Shown in pieces: positions 34,812-45,526 of a stretch of DNA of 64,000 bases; position 1 is the stretch's first letter; every line of letters starts with the position of its first letter. The notes under the pieces were generated by a model. That model was not told where the DNA came from. It did no database searches and was given only the letters and a program-made list of their open reading frames with translations. The position numbers and the translations under genes are program-made. The stretch is from Lepidostoma basale (lineage: Eukaryota; Arthropoda; Insecta; Trichoptera; Lepidostomatidae). Location of the stretch: positions 62,001-126,000 of the forward strand of contig JAHDVF020001592.1 in assembly GCA_022606425.2 (NCBI GenBank), read 5' to 3'.

Positions 34812-36985
34812 TATAATTATGAAGAAGAACTGCAAGAGGCCTTAACAAGTATGCAAAGCATTATTCAAAATAACTACAATATGAAGGTAAATAAAGACAA
34901 AACAAAACTGTTGACTGTAGGCCGAACGCAACATCAGATGAGAGTAGTGATCTTCAAATCGGGGGACAAGACAGAGGTTAAAAATTATCGTCCGGTAGCT
35001 GTATTGTCCACGTTTCCGAAAATATTCGAAATGTTAATTTACCAAAACATTCACTCTCAGATCATGTCATTTCTCAAAGAAAGTCAACATGGCTTTCTTC
35101 CGAAAAAATCCACAGTAACAAATCTACTTTCTTTTTCGCACAATGTCGCAGTGGGACTAGATTGTAGAATTCAAACAGATGTGATATACACTGATTTTGC
35201 CAAAGCATTCGATCGGGTGGATCACGATGTACTCTTAAGGAAGATGCATCATTTGGGTTTCAGCGTCCCACTGCTGAATCTCTGTGCGTCATACCTCAAC
35301 TCCAGAAGTAAATTTGTTAGAATTGGTGGATATAATTCTAAAGAGTTCCCCGCATTATCGGGTATTCCACAAGGATCGAACCTTGGACCATTGTTATTCC
35401 TAATCCTGATAAATGACATTCAAGACTGCATTCGGCACGGCACCTGTCTGCTCTTTGCAAATGATCTTAAGCTATTTTCGAGAATTCAGTCTATTGATGA
35501 CTGCATAAAATTGCAGTCTGACATAGATACGATAGAAAAATGGTCAATGGAAAATAAGCTGGAATTAAACATTAAAAAATGTGTTACAATGACATTTACG
35601 CGTTCTCCAAGACCAATTGATTTCATTTATGCAATTAACAATCAGGCTCTGGAACGAGTTTCCACAATAAAGGATCTCGGTGTCGTATTTGATCCCAGGC
35701 TGACCTTTTCTGATCACGTGTTAATGTTGGCATCGACTGGCTATAAACTTCTGGGTTTTGTCTTAAGGACTTGCAAACAGTTCCGAAATCCCGAAGCGAT
35801 GACATCAATGTTTAACGGCATCGTTAGATCAAAATTAGAATACGCGAGTGGTGTATGGTCTCCATACCAGCACAAGTATGTGGAGGTATTAGAACAAATC
35901 CAGAAAAAATTCTGAGATACCTCTACATGCGGATGAATGGGGTATATCCGAGGTTTATGCACCACAATGATCTATTGATTAACACAGAGTACCGCAGTCT
36001 CGAATCAAGAAGAAAGGTACATTGATGATCTTAGGATTTAAAATACTCCGTAACCTCATTGATAGCCCATACCTCTTAGAGTGTTATGGTCTCAATGCAC
36101 CGGACAGGTATGCTCGCGCTAGAAGACACGATCTGTTGTGCATACCGCATAGCAGGACAAATGTCTTGGCTCAGCATACAATGACTCGGGGTATGGTGCT
36201 CTTGAATGAGGTGTCAGTCGATGTGGACATTTTCCAAATGACCTATACGTCCTTTAAGGAACATATAGGTACATACCACAACTGTTAAATATAGTTTTAT
36301 TTTATTTTAATTGTTTTATTTTAACATGTATTTTAGAATGTATGTAAAATGCATGCAAAATTTATGTAAATTGTATACAGTAATAGGGTCATAAAAACCT
36401 GTTGTATACAAAAAAAAAAAAATGTCAGGAGTTCCACTAAATAACAGGAAGGAGTTTGTCTACCTCAGGAGCAAAATAACATGGGACGGTCGGTCTAAGC
36501 GCGAGGTCGATAGCCGTATACATCAGGCTAGGCTTACATTTAATAAAAGGTCGAAAATATTAGAATCAAATAATATAGACCTAAAACTGAGAATACTTAT
36601 CATCAAGACCTATGTATGGAGTATCTTGATGTACGGCTACGAGACATGGTGCCTATCCGAAAGAGATAATCGGAGACTAGAGGCTTTTGAGATGTGATCC
36701 TATAGAACACTATTAGGAATTTCCTGGAGAAACCACATCACAAATGCGGAGGTTCTCCAAAGAATCGAAGGAGGAAGGCACCTGCTCAGGACCTTGTCCG
36801 AAAGATACGTGCAATACGACAAGAAGGCCTCTTGCATGCCATAATGGAGGGTATGTCCGAGGGGACAAACTCTAGGGGACGCCCACGCCGAGAGTACATG
36901 GACGACCTGTTGGTGGACGTACGCTGCAATCATATGCAGATTTCAAAAGAGACGCACAAGACAGGGAAGAATGGAAGAGCGGAAG
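34812..36985 (+). mobile_element. LINE (type Q) split by a Jockey-type LINE
   Basis: The left piece 34812-34945 reads YEEELQEALTSMQ...NYNMKVNKDKTKLLTVGR, the end of an RT domain. The right piece 36421-36985 continues the same protein: NNRKEFVYLRSKITWDG, LKLRILIIKTYVWSILMYG and ETWCLSERDNRRLEAFEM, with shifts after that. The natural order (KTK...VGR then EFVYLGSKIT) shows that 34946-36420 was inserted between them. Confidence 0.75.
34946..36420 (+). mobile_element. Jockey/CR1-type LINE (Jk1), 3' half
   Basis: The RT frame runs to 35913 (KNYRPVAVLSTFPKIFE, GFLPKKSTVTNL, DFAKAFDRVDHDVLL, GIPQGSNLGPLLF, NDIQ). The catalytic box reads FAND where FADD is expected, so one essential aspartate is Asn and the enzyme should be dead. 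A frameshift at about 35915 is followed by the C-terminal segment to 36286. The 3' UTR ends ATTGTATACAGTAATAGGG, CCTGTTGTATAC and A(13). SINE S1 shares that 3' end. Confidence 0.85.
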
Positions 36986-37400
36986 AACATTCTTCTTCTT
37001 CCATGTTGTAGACCTATGTGGTATATTATCCAGAGTATTGCTCCTCGTGTGAGGTAGATTCCCAGCTGTCCTTCCACCTTTAAGAGGTCTTCCACGAAGA
37101 CCAGTCCCATGAGGCTGATATAGAAAGTCTGGTGGTGTCTATTCTTTGAACGTGACCATGCCAGTCCGCTTGTCGCTGTCTGTTCCATCTTATAATAACC
37201 TCACATATCTATCTTATTCTGGTGTTTCTCACGCGATCTCAGTGTCTCGCCTGCTATCGTCCTCAGTGTCTTCATCTCGGAAGTCCTCAAAACTTGTTTG
37301 GTCCTTGCTGTGTCTGCCCTTGCTTTGACGCCATTTGTTATTATTGGTCTTACGCATGCTTTATTAATTCTCATCTTACTCCTGATGGCCATGTCTTTTA
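36985..37400 (-). mobile_element. LINE C-terminal fragment (type K)
   Basis: The minus strand reads YGVKARADTARTKQVLRTSEMKTLRTIAGETLRSRE, then LARSRSKNRHHQTFYISLMGLVFVEDLL with shifts. It matches 63145-63550 closely, including AATAACAAATGG upstream. Confidence 0.7.
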
Positions 37401-37429
37401 AAACATGATTGAAGTTATTTATTGTTTCT

Positions 37430-37762
37430 TAATCAGTATTCTGAAATTCCATATTAAATAATTAATGTGAATGAAAACGTCTGTCTTCTTGGAGATTTAT
37501 TATATTTTAAATGGAATGACATGCCGTTCTAAGGCATTATCAAAAAGGTAAATTTTAAATAACTTTTTTAATATCGTTTAAACATTTTTGATAATGCCTT
37601 AGAAGGGTGAAACATGTCATACCATTCAAAATATAATAAAACTCCAAAAACGTTTTCATTCATATTAATTATGGTATTTATTGTTTCTTAAACAATGATG
37701 TAAAACTCAGTATTAAATAATTAACACCTAGAAGTTTTATTATATTTTATTGAAATTACAAG
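37430..37762. mobile_element. Hammerhead family B fold-back copy
   Basis: Arms carry GTGAATGAAAACGTCTG, AGATTTATTATATTTTAAATGGAATGAC and the inverted set at 37609-37680. The right motif (37588-37618) has TTGATAA, CCTT/AAGG stem II, GAAA, CATG and GTC. The left motif has lost GAAA (ATGCCGTTCTAAGGC). A third outer arm is at 37690-37762. Confidence 0.7.
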
Positions 37763-37764
37763 TT

Positions 37765-38062
37765 TTCCTCGGTCTTTTTTGACTACGCCATTCATAAACT
37801 TATACTATTTAAATCATTCTTTCGTCATTCATGCGTTCCATATGTACAAACCAACGCAGTGATCCTTTTATAATTTTGTTCATAATATAATATTTTATTC
37901 AGATTTACATTCCATCCTGATATCATCATTTGAAATTCTATCTAACATCGTTTTAGTACTCTTCTAAGGTTTTTCTATCAGTTCCATGCTTTGCTTCCAT
38001 AAAAAAGTTTGCACCAGAACTCCATCGTGAACGGCTATTTTCGCTTTCATTGTTATATGAAA
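37765..38062 (-). mobile_element. RTE-like LINE fragment
   Basis: Minus-strand decayed readings of AVHDGVLVQTFLWKQSMELI, the RMLDRISND region and the RWFVHMERMND region. There are multiple shifts and no tail. Confidence 0.65.
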
Positions 38063-38074
38063 TAATATCTTTTT

Positions 38075-38492
38075 TTATAAGGATTAATTGTATTTCAATA
38101 GAGACGAAGATGTAAATTGTTTTTCTGGGAACAGAATGTGCTGGCCGAGGCGCTTACAGGACTTATGACCTGTCATTGGTTGGGTTGAGCGATAGCTTTA
38201 TGTTTAACAACACTCCCCATTCCGCCCTTCTTATGACCACCACATCAGACATTTTTTGGAACTTGTATATATGCTAGAATCCCGCGCTTATCTTTACATA
38301 TTTTTGTTCACTCTACACTAGCGTCATCTATTATGACAAGTCATAAGTCCTGTAAGCGCCTCGGTCACCACATTCTGTTCCCAGAAAAACAATGTATATC
38401 TTCGTCTCTATTGAGATACAATTAATCATTATAAAATAAAATAAAATTATCCGTAATGGGTAAAATTCAGTATTTGTCACATTGACTGGAAC
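38075..38492. repeat. Family M fold-back copy
   Basis: Left arm GGATTAATTGTATTTCAATAGAGACG through GGTTGGGTTGAGCGATAG; middle CTAGCGTCATCTATTATG; right arm with GACAAGTCATAAGTCCTG and CGTCTCTATTGAGATACAATTAATC; outer GGGTAAAATTCAGTATTTG. It has two full arms like the copy at 1495-1978. Confidence 0.75.
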
Positions 38493-38999
38493 AATACTTT
38501 TCAGGATTCCTGTGTAAAAAGCCATTTTAACTTAACGACACGACATATGCACGACACGATACATCATAATGGTGTGATTCTGCCTTAATATTCTTTACAT
38601 CATATTTTAAAATCTACTATTTAATATCTAAAGATTCAAACGTAGCGTTTCAAAATCAATCGATTATTGCAACAAACGATTTGTTAACTTAAGTGAACAG
38701 ATTCTATTCTGATGCATCATTCATCCGATTAATTGTGAGTTGAATTAAGAAACTGGTTTCATATATGCTAAAATCTTTATGCCGTCATTGTCCATTGTGA
38801 AATGTTAATTTTTTTCGATATGTTTTCTGTTTTTCTATGTTTGTCAGAATTTCAAATGCTGATATCAGAAAGGGAGTGGAAGAAAGTATTACGAACAAAC
38901 TTATGGATTTAACTATATTTTTTATAGTGTAATGCCACAAACATATTCACAATCAAATATTCAATAAATTATTTCATCTTGAATTCAAACTCCATATCA
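38493..38999. other. AT-rich intergenic sequence with one RTE scrap
   Basis: Only 38852-38905 (AATGCTGATATCAGAAAGG and following) matches the RTE-like LINE. The rest shows nothing recognisable. Confidence 0.4.
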
Positions 39000-39375
39000 A
39001 ATATCTAATATGAAAAAAACGTCTGATCTATAAGTTTCATTATATTTTAGGGGAATGACATGTTTCGTCTCATTATGTCATTATCAAATATAATTTAACT
39101 AACTGAATAACTGACTATCACACCGTTTTCCCGTGGGCGACATTCAATATTTCATTTATTTGATCCTGCCACGTTTTCCTCGGTCTGTTTTCTAAAAGTT
39201 TTATTATATTTTATGGGATAGACATGATTCACCTCGTTGAGGTATTATTTCGTAGTTCGATAATGCAAGCAAGACGAAATATGTCATTTGCATAAAATAA
39301 AATATATTTTTTAGAAAACATACGTTTGAATTCGTATTAAATATTCAATATGTAATTTTACATCATTAAAAAGGA
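39000..39375. mobile_element. Hammerhead family B with an RTE scrap inside
   Basis: Left B part 39000-39095 (minus-strand motif TTGATAATGA...GACGAAACATGTC). An RTE 3' scrap lies at 39105-39188 (CTGACTATCACACCG to CCTCGGTCTG, minus). Right B part 39189-39375 with TTCGATAATGC...GACGAAATATGTC on plus. Confidence 0.6.
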
Positions 39376-39539
39376 AGATATAAATGAATTTATAAATATT
39401 TATTATTTTCTGTTTGTTTTTAAGACAATTTATGACGTCATCATTTCTGCTGAATTATTTGATGTTAACGGATCACTGACAGTTGAAGAGATAATAATTT
39501 TGTCCTGTTAGGGCAGAATTATACTACTGCTGAATAACA

Positions 39540-39915
39540 CAAGATATGCTCAAGTTCTACTTATGTTTTCAACATTGTGCACTTCAAATGTGTGGTAGAA
39601 CGATGTACGACAGAATCTCAAATGCTGCTATTAGAAAGGAATGTAGAGCGGAAGAAGGTATTATGAACAATGGATCGCTGCATTGGTTCGGACATATGGA
39701 ACGCATGGGTGAAGAAATAATGATTAAAAAAGTATACGTTAACGATGTAAATGGAGTACGGAGTCGAGGTAGACCGAGGAAAACATGGCATGCCCAAATT
39801 AATCCAATTTTAATGGTTGGTCATGTCGGAAGCCGGAAGAATCGACGTGCGCGTATGACTTGCTGTATGAATGTAGAGAAACCTAGAGAGGTGGTCAGGA
39901 TATAGTAGTGTGGCG
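39540..39915 (+). mobile_element. RTE-like LINE fragment
   Basis: CGRTMYDRISNAAIRKECRAEEG, GSLHWFGHMERM, RGRPRKTWHAQI and RMTCCMNVEKPREV, ending at GTGGCGGTCG without a tail. It is one of the better preserved copies. Confidence 0.8.
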
Positions 39916-40110
39916 GTCGAATATAAAGATGGATCCAAGATGACGGAATTCTCAAAGAATCCCCTGATAAGTCTGAAGAAATGGGTAAGTGTGCACCCAT
40001 CCCTTCTTATCTGTAAGCTATTGGTCCCCAGCATGCCCAAGAATAATGCAGTGGGATAGAGCCACGGATAGCTACCAAACTCCCTCATGTAGAGAAGTGA
40101 TTACATCATG
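39916..40110 (-). mobile_element. Jk2 LINE internal fragment
   Basis: The minus strand matches the stretch with TTCTTTGAGAATTCCGTCATCTTGG and ACACTTACCCATTTCTTCAG shared with 515-640, 49200-49320 and 54100-54250, plus the upstream CATGAGGGAGTTTGGTAGC and GCCGGGGCTC-like region. Confidence 0.65.
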
Positions 40111-40157
40111 GAAACAGTGCTAATAAAGCATATATATTCGAAAGACATTATGTTTTT

Positions 40158-40228
40158 ATGGCAAACGTAAGAAGATTGTATTGAATAGCGATGTACTTAC
40201 GAGTCGGAACCCTCAACCCTCCCTCATG
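40158..40228 (-). pseudogene. Fragment of PI-PLC exon 5/intron 5 junction
   Basis: This stretch repeats the PI-PLC exon 5 donor region at 18893-18947 (AAGAAGATTG(C/T)ATTGAATAGCGATGTACTTACG, then TCGGAACCCTCAAC), including the GTAAGT donor and about 15 exon bases. It is too short to be a gene. Either a diverged second PI-PLC gene once lay here, or retroelement activity copied the fragment. Confidence 0.6.
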
Positions 40229-40299
40229 TAGAGATATTTCAGAAATCTTTTCTGAGCCTTGACATGAGCGAGTATCTCGCCTCGTGGGGACTCCATTAT

Positions 40300-40403
40300 G
40301 TGGGACTCCGTGATGTGTGTCAGTATAGAGTAGTGTGGCGATCCATAATCTCAGCCTACCTTTTCGGAGAACCGACGTGATTATTTGTTGTTGTTGTTGT
40401 ATT
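40300..40403 (+). mobile_element. RTE-like LINE 3' end with (TTG)n
   Basis: TGTCAGTATAGAGTAGTGTGGCG, CTCAGCCTACC, TTTCGGAGAACCGACGTG, then TTGTTGTTGTTGTTG at 40388-40402. Only the last 100 bases are present. Confidence 0.75.
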
Positions 40404-40729
40404 TGCAATCGTTGCACATAAATATGTTAAGCGCTAATGACGCTTTAGAACTGGACAAAAAAAACGCCCGCAAGTATTGTGTTAAGTGTAATTTGCTTCG
40501 TGAAACCAAAACAAATATGCAAGATTTTTTGGTCAAGGTAGACTCGGTTGTTTGGCACGGTAAACAGTTATGTACAGAGAAAAGTGACTTTACTTTTTTA
40601 AGTCTTGCATCTTCTGGTGCAAGACCGGCGCGATTTGTAAACGTATTGAGACACAGCCGGCCTTCAAGGTCGTATATTTAAACGAATCAGCGTCATTTAA
40701 TGTACCTTCCTAATTTATATACAGCGTGT
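40404..40729 (+). other. Unidentified 80-90 codon reading frame
   Basis: An open plus frame runs to TAA at 40679-40681 with ANDALELDKKNARKYCVKC, ETKTNMQDFLVKVDS and ASSGARPARFVNVL. Composition is closer to coding than the neighbours, with a CxxC pair. I recognise no domain and no intron signals were placed. It may be a scrap of a transposon gene. It ends just before a twin-primed RTE insertion. Confidence 0.3.
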
Positions 40730-40740
40730 GCCATATTTAA

Positions 40741-41073
40741 AACTAACTAACTAACTAACCATCACGCCGTCTCCCCGAAGGGGTAGGCAGAAAGAATGGA
40801 CTGCCACACTTTTCTTTTCTGTCGCTATACACAGAAAGCACTGCTAGTGTCAGAGTAAATGGAGATCTTACAGCCTGGTTTGATATCAATAAAGGTGTCA
40901 AATAGGGTTGCGTAATGTCCCCGTGGTTATTTAATCTGTATATGGACAAATGTATGAAAGAGCTGAAAGGGTTGGATGTAGGTGCCAAAATGAGCGGAGT
41001 GTCAGTAAGCTGTCTCTTGTATGCGGATGACGCTGTCCTTCTTGCAGACAACGAGCATGAACTACAAGTCCTG
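40741..41073 (-). mobile_element. RTE-like LINE copy with 5' inversion
   Basis: The segment 40741-40821 is minus-sense 3' end: (CTAA)n, then the CCCCGAAGGGGTAGGC block. The segment 40822-41073 is plus-sense RT sequence (YTESTASVRVNGDLTAWFDINKGVK, MSPWLFNLYMDKCMKELKGLDVG, CLLYADDAVLLADNEHELQVL). GCCATATTTAA at 40730-40740 and 41074-41084 is an 11-base TSD, so both halves arrived in one event. Confidence 0.85.
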
Positions 41074-41239
41074 GCCATATTTAATATTACAATAAATCTT
41101 GAATTCTTATTATACAGGCTGTTTATAAATTTATTACGCGTAAAACGAATGTTAAGTTAATATATGTATTTTAGGACGGCCGTGGCATTAATACCAAGAT
41201 ATATCGTTTTAAAAACCAGTGCATAACCTAAACATAAAC

Positions 41240-41745
41240 AGTGGTCCCAACCCTTATGTATGGAAGCGAAACATGGAAATTGCAGAAGAAATATGAGAGC
41301 ACAATAAATGCGGTATAGATGAGGTCCCTAAGACGTATGTGTGGTAGAACGATGTACTACAGAATCTCAAATGCTGATATTAGGAAGGAATGTAGAGCAA
41401 AATAAGGTATTATGAACGCACGAAATATAAGGATCGCTGCGTTGGTTCGGACATATGGAGCGCATGGGTGAAGAAAGAATGGTAAAAAAAGTATATGTTA
41501 ACGATGTAAGTGGAGTAAGGAGTCGAGGTAGACCGAGGAAAACATGACACGACCAAATTAATCCAATTTTAGAGGTTGGTCATGTCAGAAGCCGGAAGAA
41601 TCGACGTGCGTGTATGACTCGATGTATGAATGTGAAGGAAGCTAGAGAGGTATGTCAGGATAGAGTAGTGTGGCGTCCATTCTCTCTGCCTACCCCTGCG
41701 GAGAAATGGCGTGATGGTTTGTTGTTGTTGTTGGATAAATAGGTG
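41240..41745 (+). mobile_element. RTE-like LINE 3' end with (TTG)n
   Basis: PLCMEAKHGN-like start (LMYGSETWKLQKKYEST), RSLRRMCGRTMYYRISNADIR, GSLRWFGHMERM (shifted), SRGRPRKT, RACMTRCMNVKEAREVCQDRVVW and the CCCCTGCGGAGAAATGGCG end with (TTG)n at about 41719-41733. Several frameshifts. Confidence 0.82.
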
Positions 41746-41889
41746 TCAATTAAAAAAAAAAAAGGATATATATTTATTGTTATTTTTAGCAAAAAACATG
41801 ATAAATAGTCAATTTTAGCAGTAAATAGGCGAAACAGGTTATAAATATGTTTTTATATAAAATAAACAAAAACAATAATTAATTTGATA

Positions 41890-42110
41890 TCATTGTATTT
41901 ATTTTAGACATGTTTTGTGGACCTTTTAGTTTCTAACTGTGCGCGGGAGATGCCTATTGGTGGCGATGAGGTTCGCAACCCATCACACCGCGTCTCTCGC
42001 GGGGGCGAAAAGAGAAGGATGGAGTGCTGCATCGGTTAAAGTATGGCAGTCCATTCTTTCTGCCTACCCTTTCGGCGAGACGGCGTGATGGTTAGTTAGT
42101 TAGTTATTTA
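41890..42110 (+). mobile_element. Element X, 3' part
   Basis: The ATCATTGTATTTATTTTAGA start, the GGTGGCGATGAGGTTCGC block and the RTE-type end CTACCCTTTCGGCGAGACGGCG with (TTAG)n at about 42090-42105. It lacks the first 300 bases of X. Confidence 0.75.
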
Positions 42111-42139
42111 AGAATTCATTGGTGAAACATATAAGTTAT

Positions 42140-42350
42140 GGAACAAAGAAAGGACTTGGAACAAGGCCGAGGAAAACATGGAAAAACAATATCAATCAAT
42201 TATTGAATTAAGGGTCTAAGTCGGAAATATCGACGTACGTGCGTGTCACGGTGTATGTAGAAGAAGCGCAATAGTTATGTCAGAATAGAACAGTGTGGCG
42301 GACCATTCTCTCTGTTTACCCTTCCAAAGAAACGGCGCCATGGTTACTAA
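42140..42350 (+). mobile_element. RTE-like LINE 3' scrap
   Basis: Degraded TRPRKTWKNNINQLLN, the RRTCVSRCM region, the GTGTGGCGGACCATTCTCTC block and GAAACGGCGCCATGG. No tail repeat. Confidence 0.65.
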
Positions 42351-42417
42351 GTAAGTTTGTTTTTGAGTATGCATTTGATATATTTTATAATAGTACATTT
42401 TATTCGTAATATTATAA

Positions 42418-42745
42418 ATCACACCGTTTCTTAATCTCCTACTTCGAATGTGAGTTCTTTCAGTATTTGATTAATTTGGTCATGCCATGCTCTCCTTGGT
42501 CTTCCGCGGCTTCTCTCCCCACACACACTGCTTGTATACAACATTATAACCATTATTTTTTCGTCTATTCGTTTCATATGTCAACACCATCAGTGATCCT
42601 TTTTTAAATTTTACTTATGATGCAATCATCTGCCTTACATTTCTATCATATCTCGTTTTCTTGCACATTCTTCTCAGTGATCTCATTTCGAGGCATTTAT
42701 CATACTTTCATCCTCATGACTGGTTTTTAAAGTTTTTTTTTTATA
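42418..42745 (-). mobile_element. RTE-like LINE fragment
   Basis: Minus-strand C-terminal block with DQINQILKELTFEVGD and MKSLRRMCKKTRYDRN readings. Decayed, with no tail. Confidence 0.65.
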
Positions 42746-43009
42746 AATTAGAGTGAAAATAAATTTAATTCAATAAGATAGAAATCACCAAAAGACAGAT
42801 ATATCGTTTTGAAACCATGAAATATGTAATAATTGCGTTTCTAATAAGCTTAGAATGTGATAGTACATTACATTTTCAAGGAACATACCACTTAATTCAA
42901 AACACTGTCAATAAACAAAACAATTAGTTCAAAATCACTTCAAACTTAAATTGTTTTATTACCGTTATAATGTAAACTAAATTCACAACAAAAGTAGGTA
43001 CTCCGTATG
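42746..43009. other. AT-rich intergenic sequence
   Basis: Nothing recognised. Confidence 0.35.
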
Positions 43010-43300
43010 TTTTTATCGATTTAAATATCGAACCGCAACACTTTTTTGACGTATGGTTTCCCGCTCTTTTGTTTTCGCGTTGGCGGGAAACGCTACCGGC
43101 CTTACGAGAGACGCGGACCGAGTGAGCCGCGATGGTCGATGGATGATAGCCATGCTGTTTGACCAAGAGCCATCCGGTATTTCTTGCAGTGGCGGTAGAA
43201 AATCGAGTTGTGCATACGAACTTCAAGTGTCTGCTTTGTATTAACACGCAATTGAATAATTGTCCGTTTCACGCGGTCCTTATGCAAAAGATGATGACAT
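43010..43300. other. CpG-containing GC-richer island, unidentified
   Basis: The block between about 43040 and 43220 has many CG dinucleotides (GCGTTGGCGGGAAACG, AGACGCGGACCGAG) in AT-rich surroundings. A 63-codon plus frame (43053-43244) and a longer broken minus frame cross it. I recognise neither. It could be a promoter or exon of an unseen gene, or a transposon terminus. Confidence 0.3.
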
Positions 43301-43955
43301 GCAATTAGAGTGTGTGGGTTTTTGAATCCCAAATTTCTTGTCATATCAAATGTTACAATGAAAACAAACAAAACAAATTTCAAATACTTCGATTATCGAC
43401 GATTACAAAATTATTATTAATTTATCTTAATTGTAATGAGGTTGAGATAACAAAAAAAGTAACAAATCTTCTTCTTCGTATCAATGACAAGAAAGTATTA
43501 TGTATCGCAAAGGTGGCTATAAAAAGGCATACACTAAAACATTGTAGTAACACATATTGTAATATATATAATATATATATACTTTTCAATATTTTTAATT
43601 ATTTGTGGTGTGATATTATTAAAAAATGATTAAAAACATTTGCGTAAATGGTTTTAACCACACTACGTATTTGAACGTACGTGATACGTTCACTTTGACT
43701 GCACCATTCTGCGCTATCCCGTATAGAAAAAGTTATATACCTAAAATGTACAAACTGTTAGGGATACGCGCGTGTGCCAACAACACTTGAATACAAGTCT
43801 TTGCAAAAATGATAGTTTTACAAGGGGCAGGCGAAGTGTGCGGTCGAGTCTTTGACATTTCGTAATTTAAAAAAATAAAATGAGTATACAATTAAATTTA
43901 ATTTATCAAAACATGCTTGTTTTTTGCTGCTTGAACGAATGCATGAAAGAAGAAT
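43301..43955. other. Intergenic sequence
   Basis: Mostly AT-rich. Bases 43670-43870 are somewhat more mixed (GATACGTTCACTTTGACTGC, GTGCGGTCGAG) without a recognisable frame. Confidence 0.35.
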
Positions 43956-44150
43956 GAATAAAATATTGTATACAAGCAGTGTGAGTGGGAAGAGAAGCCG
44001 TGGAAGACGATCAAATACCCGTGCATTTTACGATGTATGAATGTAGAGGAATCCCGATGGTATGTCAGAACAGAGCAGTATGGTGGTCCATTCTCTCTGC
44101 CTACGCCTTCGGAGAATACGGCGTGATGGTTAGCTACTTATTATTATTAT
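43956..44150 (+). mobile_element. RTE-like LINE 3' scrap
   Basis: YTSSVSGKRSRGR, a deletion, then RCMNVEESRWYVRTEQYGGPFSLPT and the TTCGGAGAATACGGCGTG end. Confidence 0.65.
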
Positions 44151-44484
44151 AGTATTTTTTGGGGGTCGTTTATATTTTTCTTCACAATATTGTACAGTTT
44201 GGGTCCGAGAGGGTATTAAAGTAAAATTTATTTCAGTTTGAATTTCGGAATATGTGAATAAATGTTATATGCGCCACGTTATATAATAAATACGAAAGAT
44301 AATGCAAAGTTTACACGGTAAAAAATTACTTTCGTAACTTTGGAATTCTTTACCAATGTCCAATGTTTTCTTGCGTGTGCGTTAAACTCAATATTTATTT
44401 AAGGTCAGCAGAAGTCGTTTCATAAGAGATTTAAAAAAAATTAATTAAATCAATAGACACTTTAATTATTTTATCTATCTATAC

Positions 44485-44640
44485 TTGGACGTCCCCCTGC
44501 CCGCTGGACCGACGATCTGAAGAGGATTGCTGGACATGGATGGATGGGAGCGGCAATGGATAGGGGGCGGTGGCGTTCTTTGGGAGAGGCCTACATTCAG
44601 CAGTGGATGACAGACGGCTGATGATGATGATGATGATACT
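44485..44640 (+). mobile_element. RTE-type LINE 3' end (type W) with (GAT)n tail
   Basis: RPPARWTDDLKRIAGHGWMGAAMD, then RWRSLGEAYIQQWMTDG and stops, followed by (GAT)n at 44617-44635. The motif EAYxQQW near the stop is the usual end of a widespread insect RTE-type LINE. The same family is at 50275-50820 and 49655-49725. Confidence 0.8.
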
Positions 44641-44759
44641 CGAAAAATGTTCGAATATTAAATACACATTGAACAAATTAAATATGTATTTTTATTCACA
44701 AGTATTTTGGATATCTTCGGTCTTCGGATGGTCTTTTCGGGAGTACCAGCCTGAAGGCT

Positions 44760-45440
44760 AATGCTCCCCCACATGTTGGAAATTTCTTTCTTGGAGATGA
44801 AGTTGAATATTGTTGGATGGTGAGTGGAGGGTAACTTGGAGGATGTAGTCGGTTATGTCCGACATTCGGACCTGACTACACGGGTAGGGAGGAGTGTAAA
44901 GGGGTTGGGGATGACCTTGGAAAGGGGCCGAGGTCTTGAGTGGAGACCGAGGGACGGTAACATGGAGTGGCCTTGGGTGGGGGCTGGTTGGTCCTGGATA
45001 TGAAACCAAGTGGGAAAAGAGTGGCCTTGGGCGTGGGCCGGTGGCCTTGGGTGGGGACCGATATGGCAATAGGGTTGAGATACAGGATGGGATAAATATG
45101 GTGGAAGAAAATGTTTAGGCGTGAAGCGTTGGAGTAAACAGCGGGTCGATAGTGATGGCGGCGGCGGGGCAGGAGGAAGTGGCAGGACAGGGAGAGGCTG
45201 CGGTGCAGGAGGAGGTGGCGTCGACGGCAGCAGGAGAAGCAAAGGGATGGAGGCGTTCGAGGAGCGTCAGCAGATTTGGAGATGGCAGCGGGTCAGGAAG
45301 TTGGTAGCAATGGCGAAATGGAGCGTGAGCGATTATGATGGTCAGGAACTGTGGCGATGGCACCGGAGGTAAAAGCCTATTCAGGCAGAGTTTGTCATTT
45401 TAATTGGCCGGCTGATGGGAAGGTGTGCAGGGCGATGAAC
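44760..45440. other. GC-rich low-complexity block
   Basis: The block is G-rich on plus. Imperfect repeats of GTGGCCTTGGGYGKGG recur between 44970 and 45065, and GGAGGNGG-type runs lie at 45150-45240. Long frames exist on both strands (a proline-rich one on minus, a glycine-rich one on plus), as expected from composition alone. I cannot support a gene. It contrasts strongly with the AT-rich neighbourhood. Confidence 0.4.
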
Positions 45441-45526
45441 AATTTGAGTATGAGAGTGTGCACCAATAAAAAAACCATAAACCACTCATACTTGTATATG
45501 GAGCTGTTTTTCATCTTAAAGTAACC

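Noticed and set aside
44853..45242. A proline-rich protein gene on the minus strand
   Set aside because: The frame is a by-product of G-rich low-complexity sequence; the plus strand also has a long glycine-rich frame, and there is no domain or splice support.
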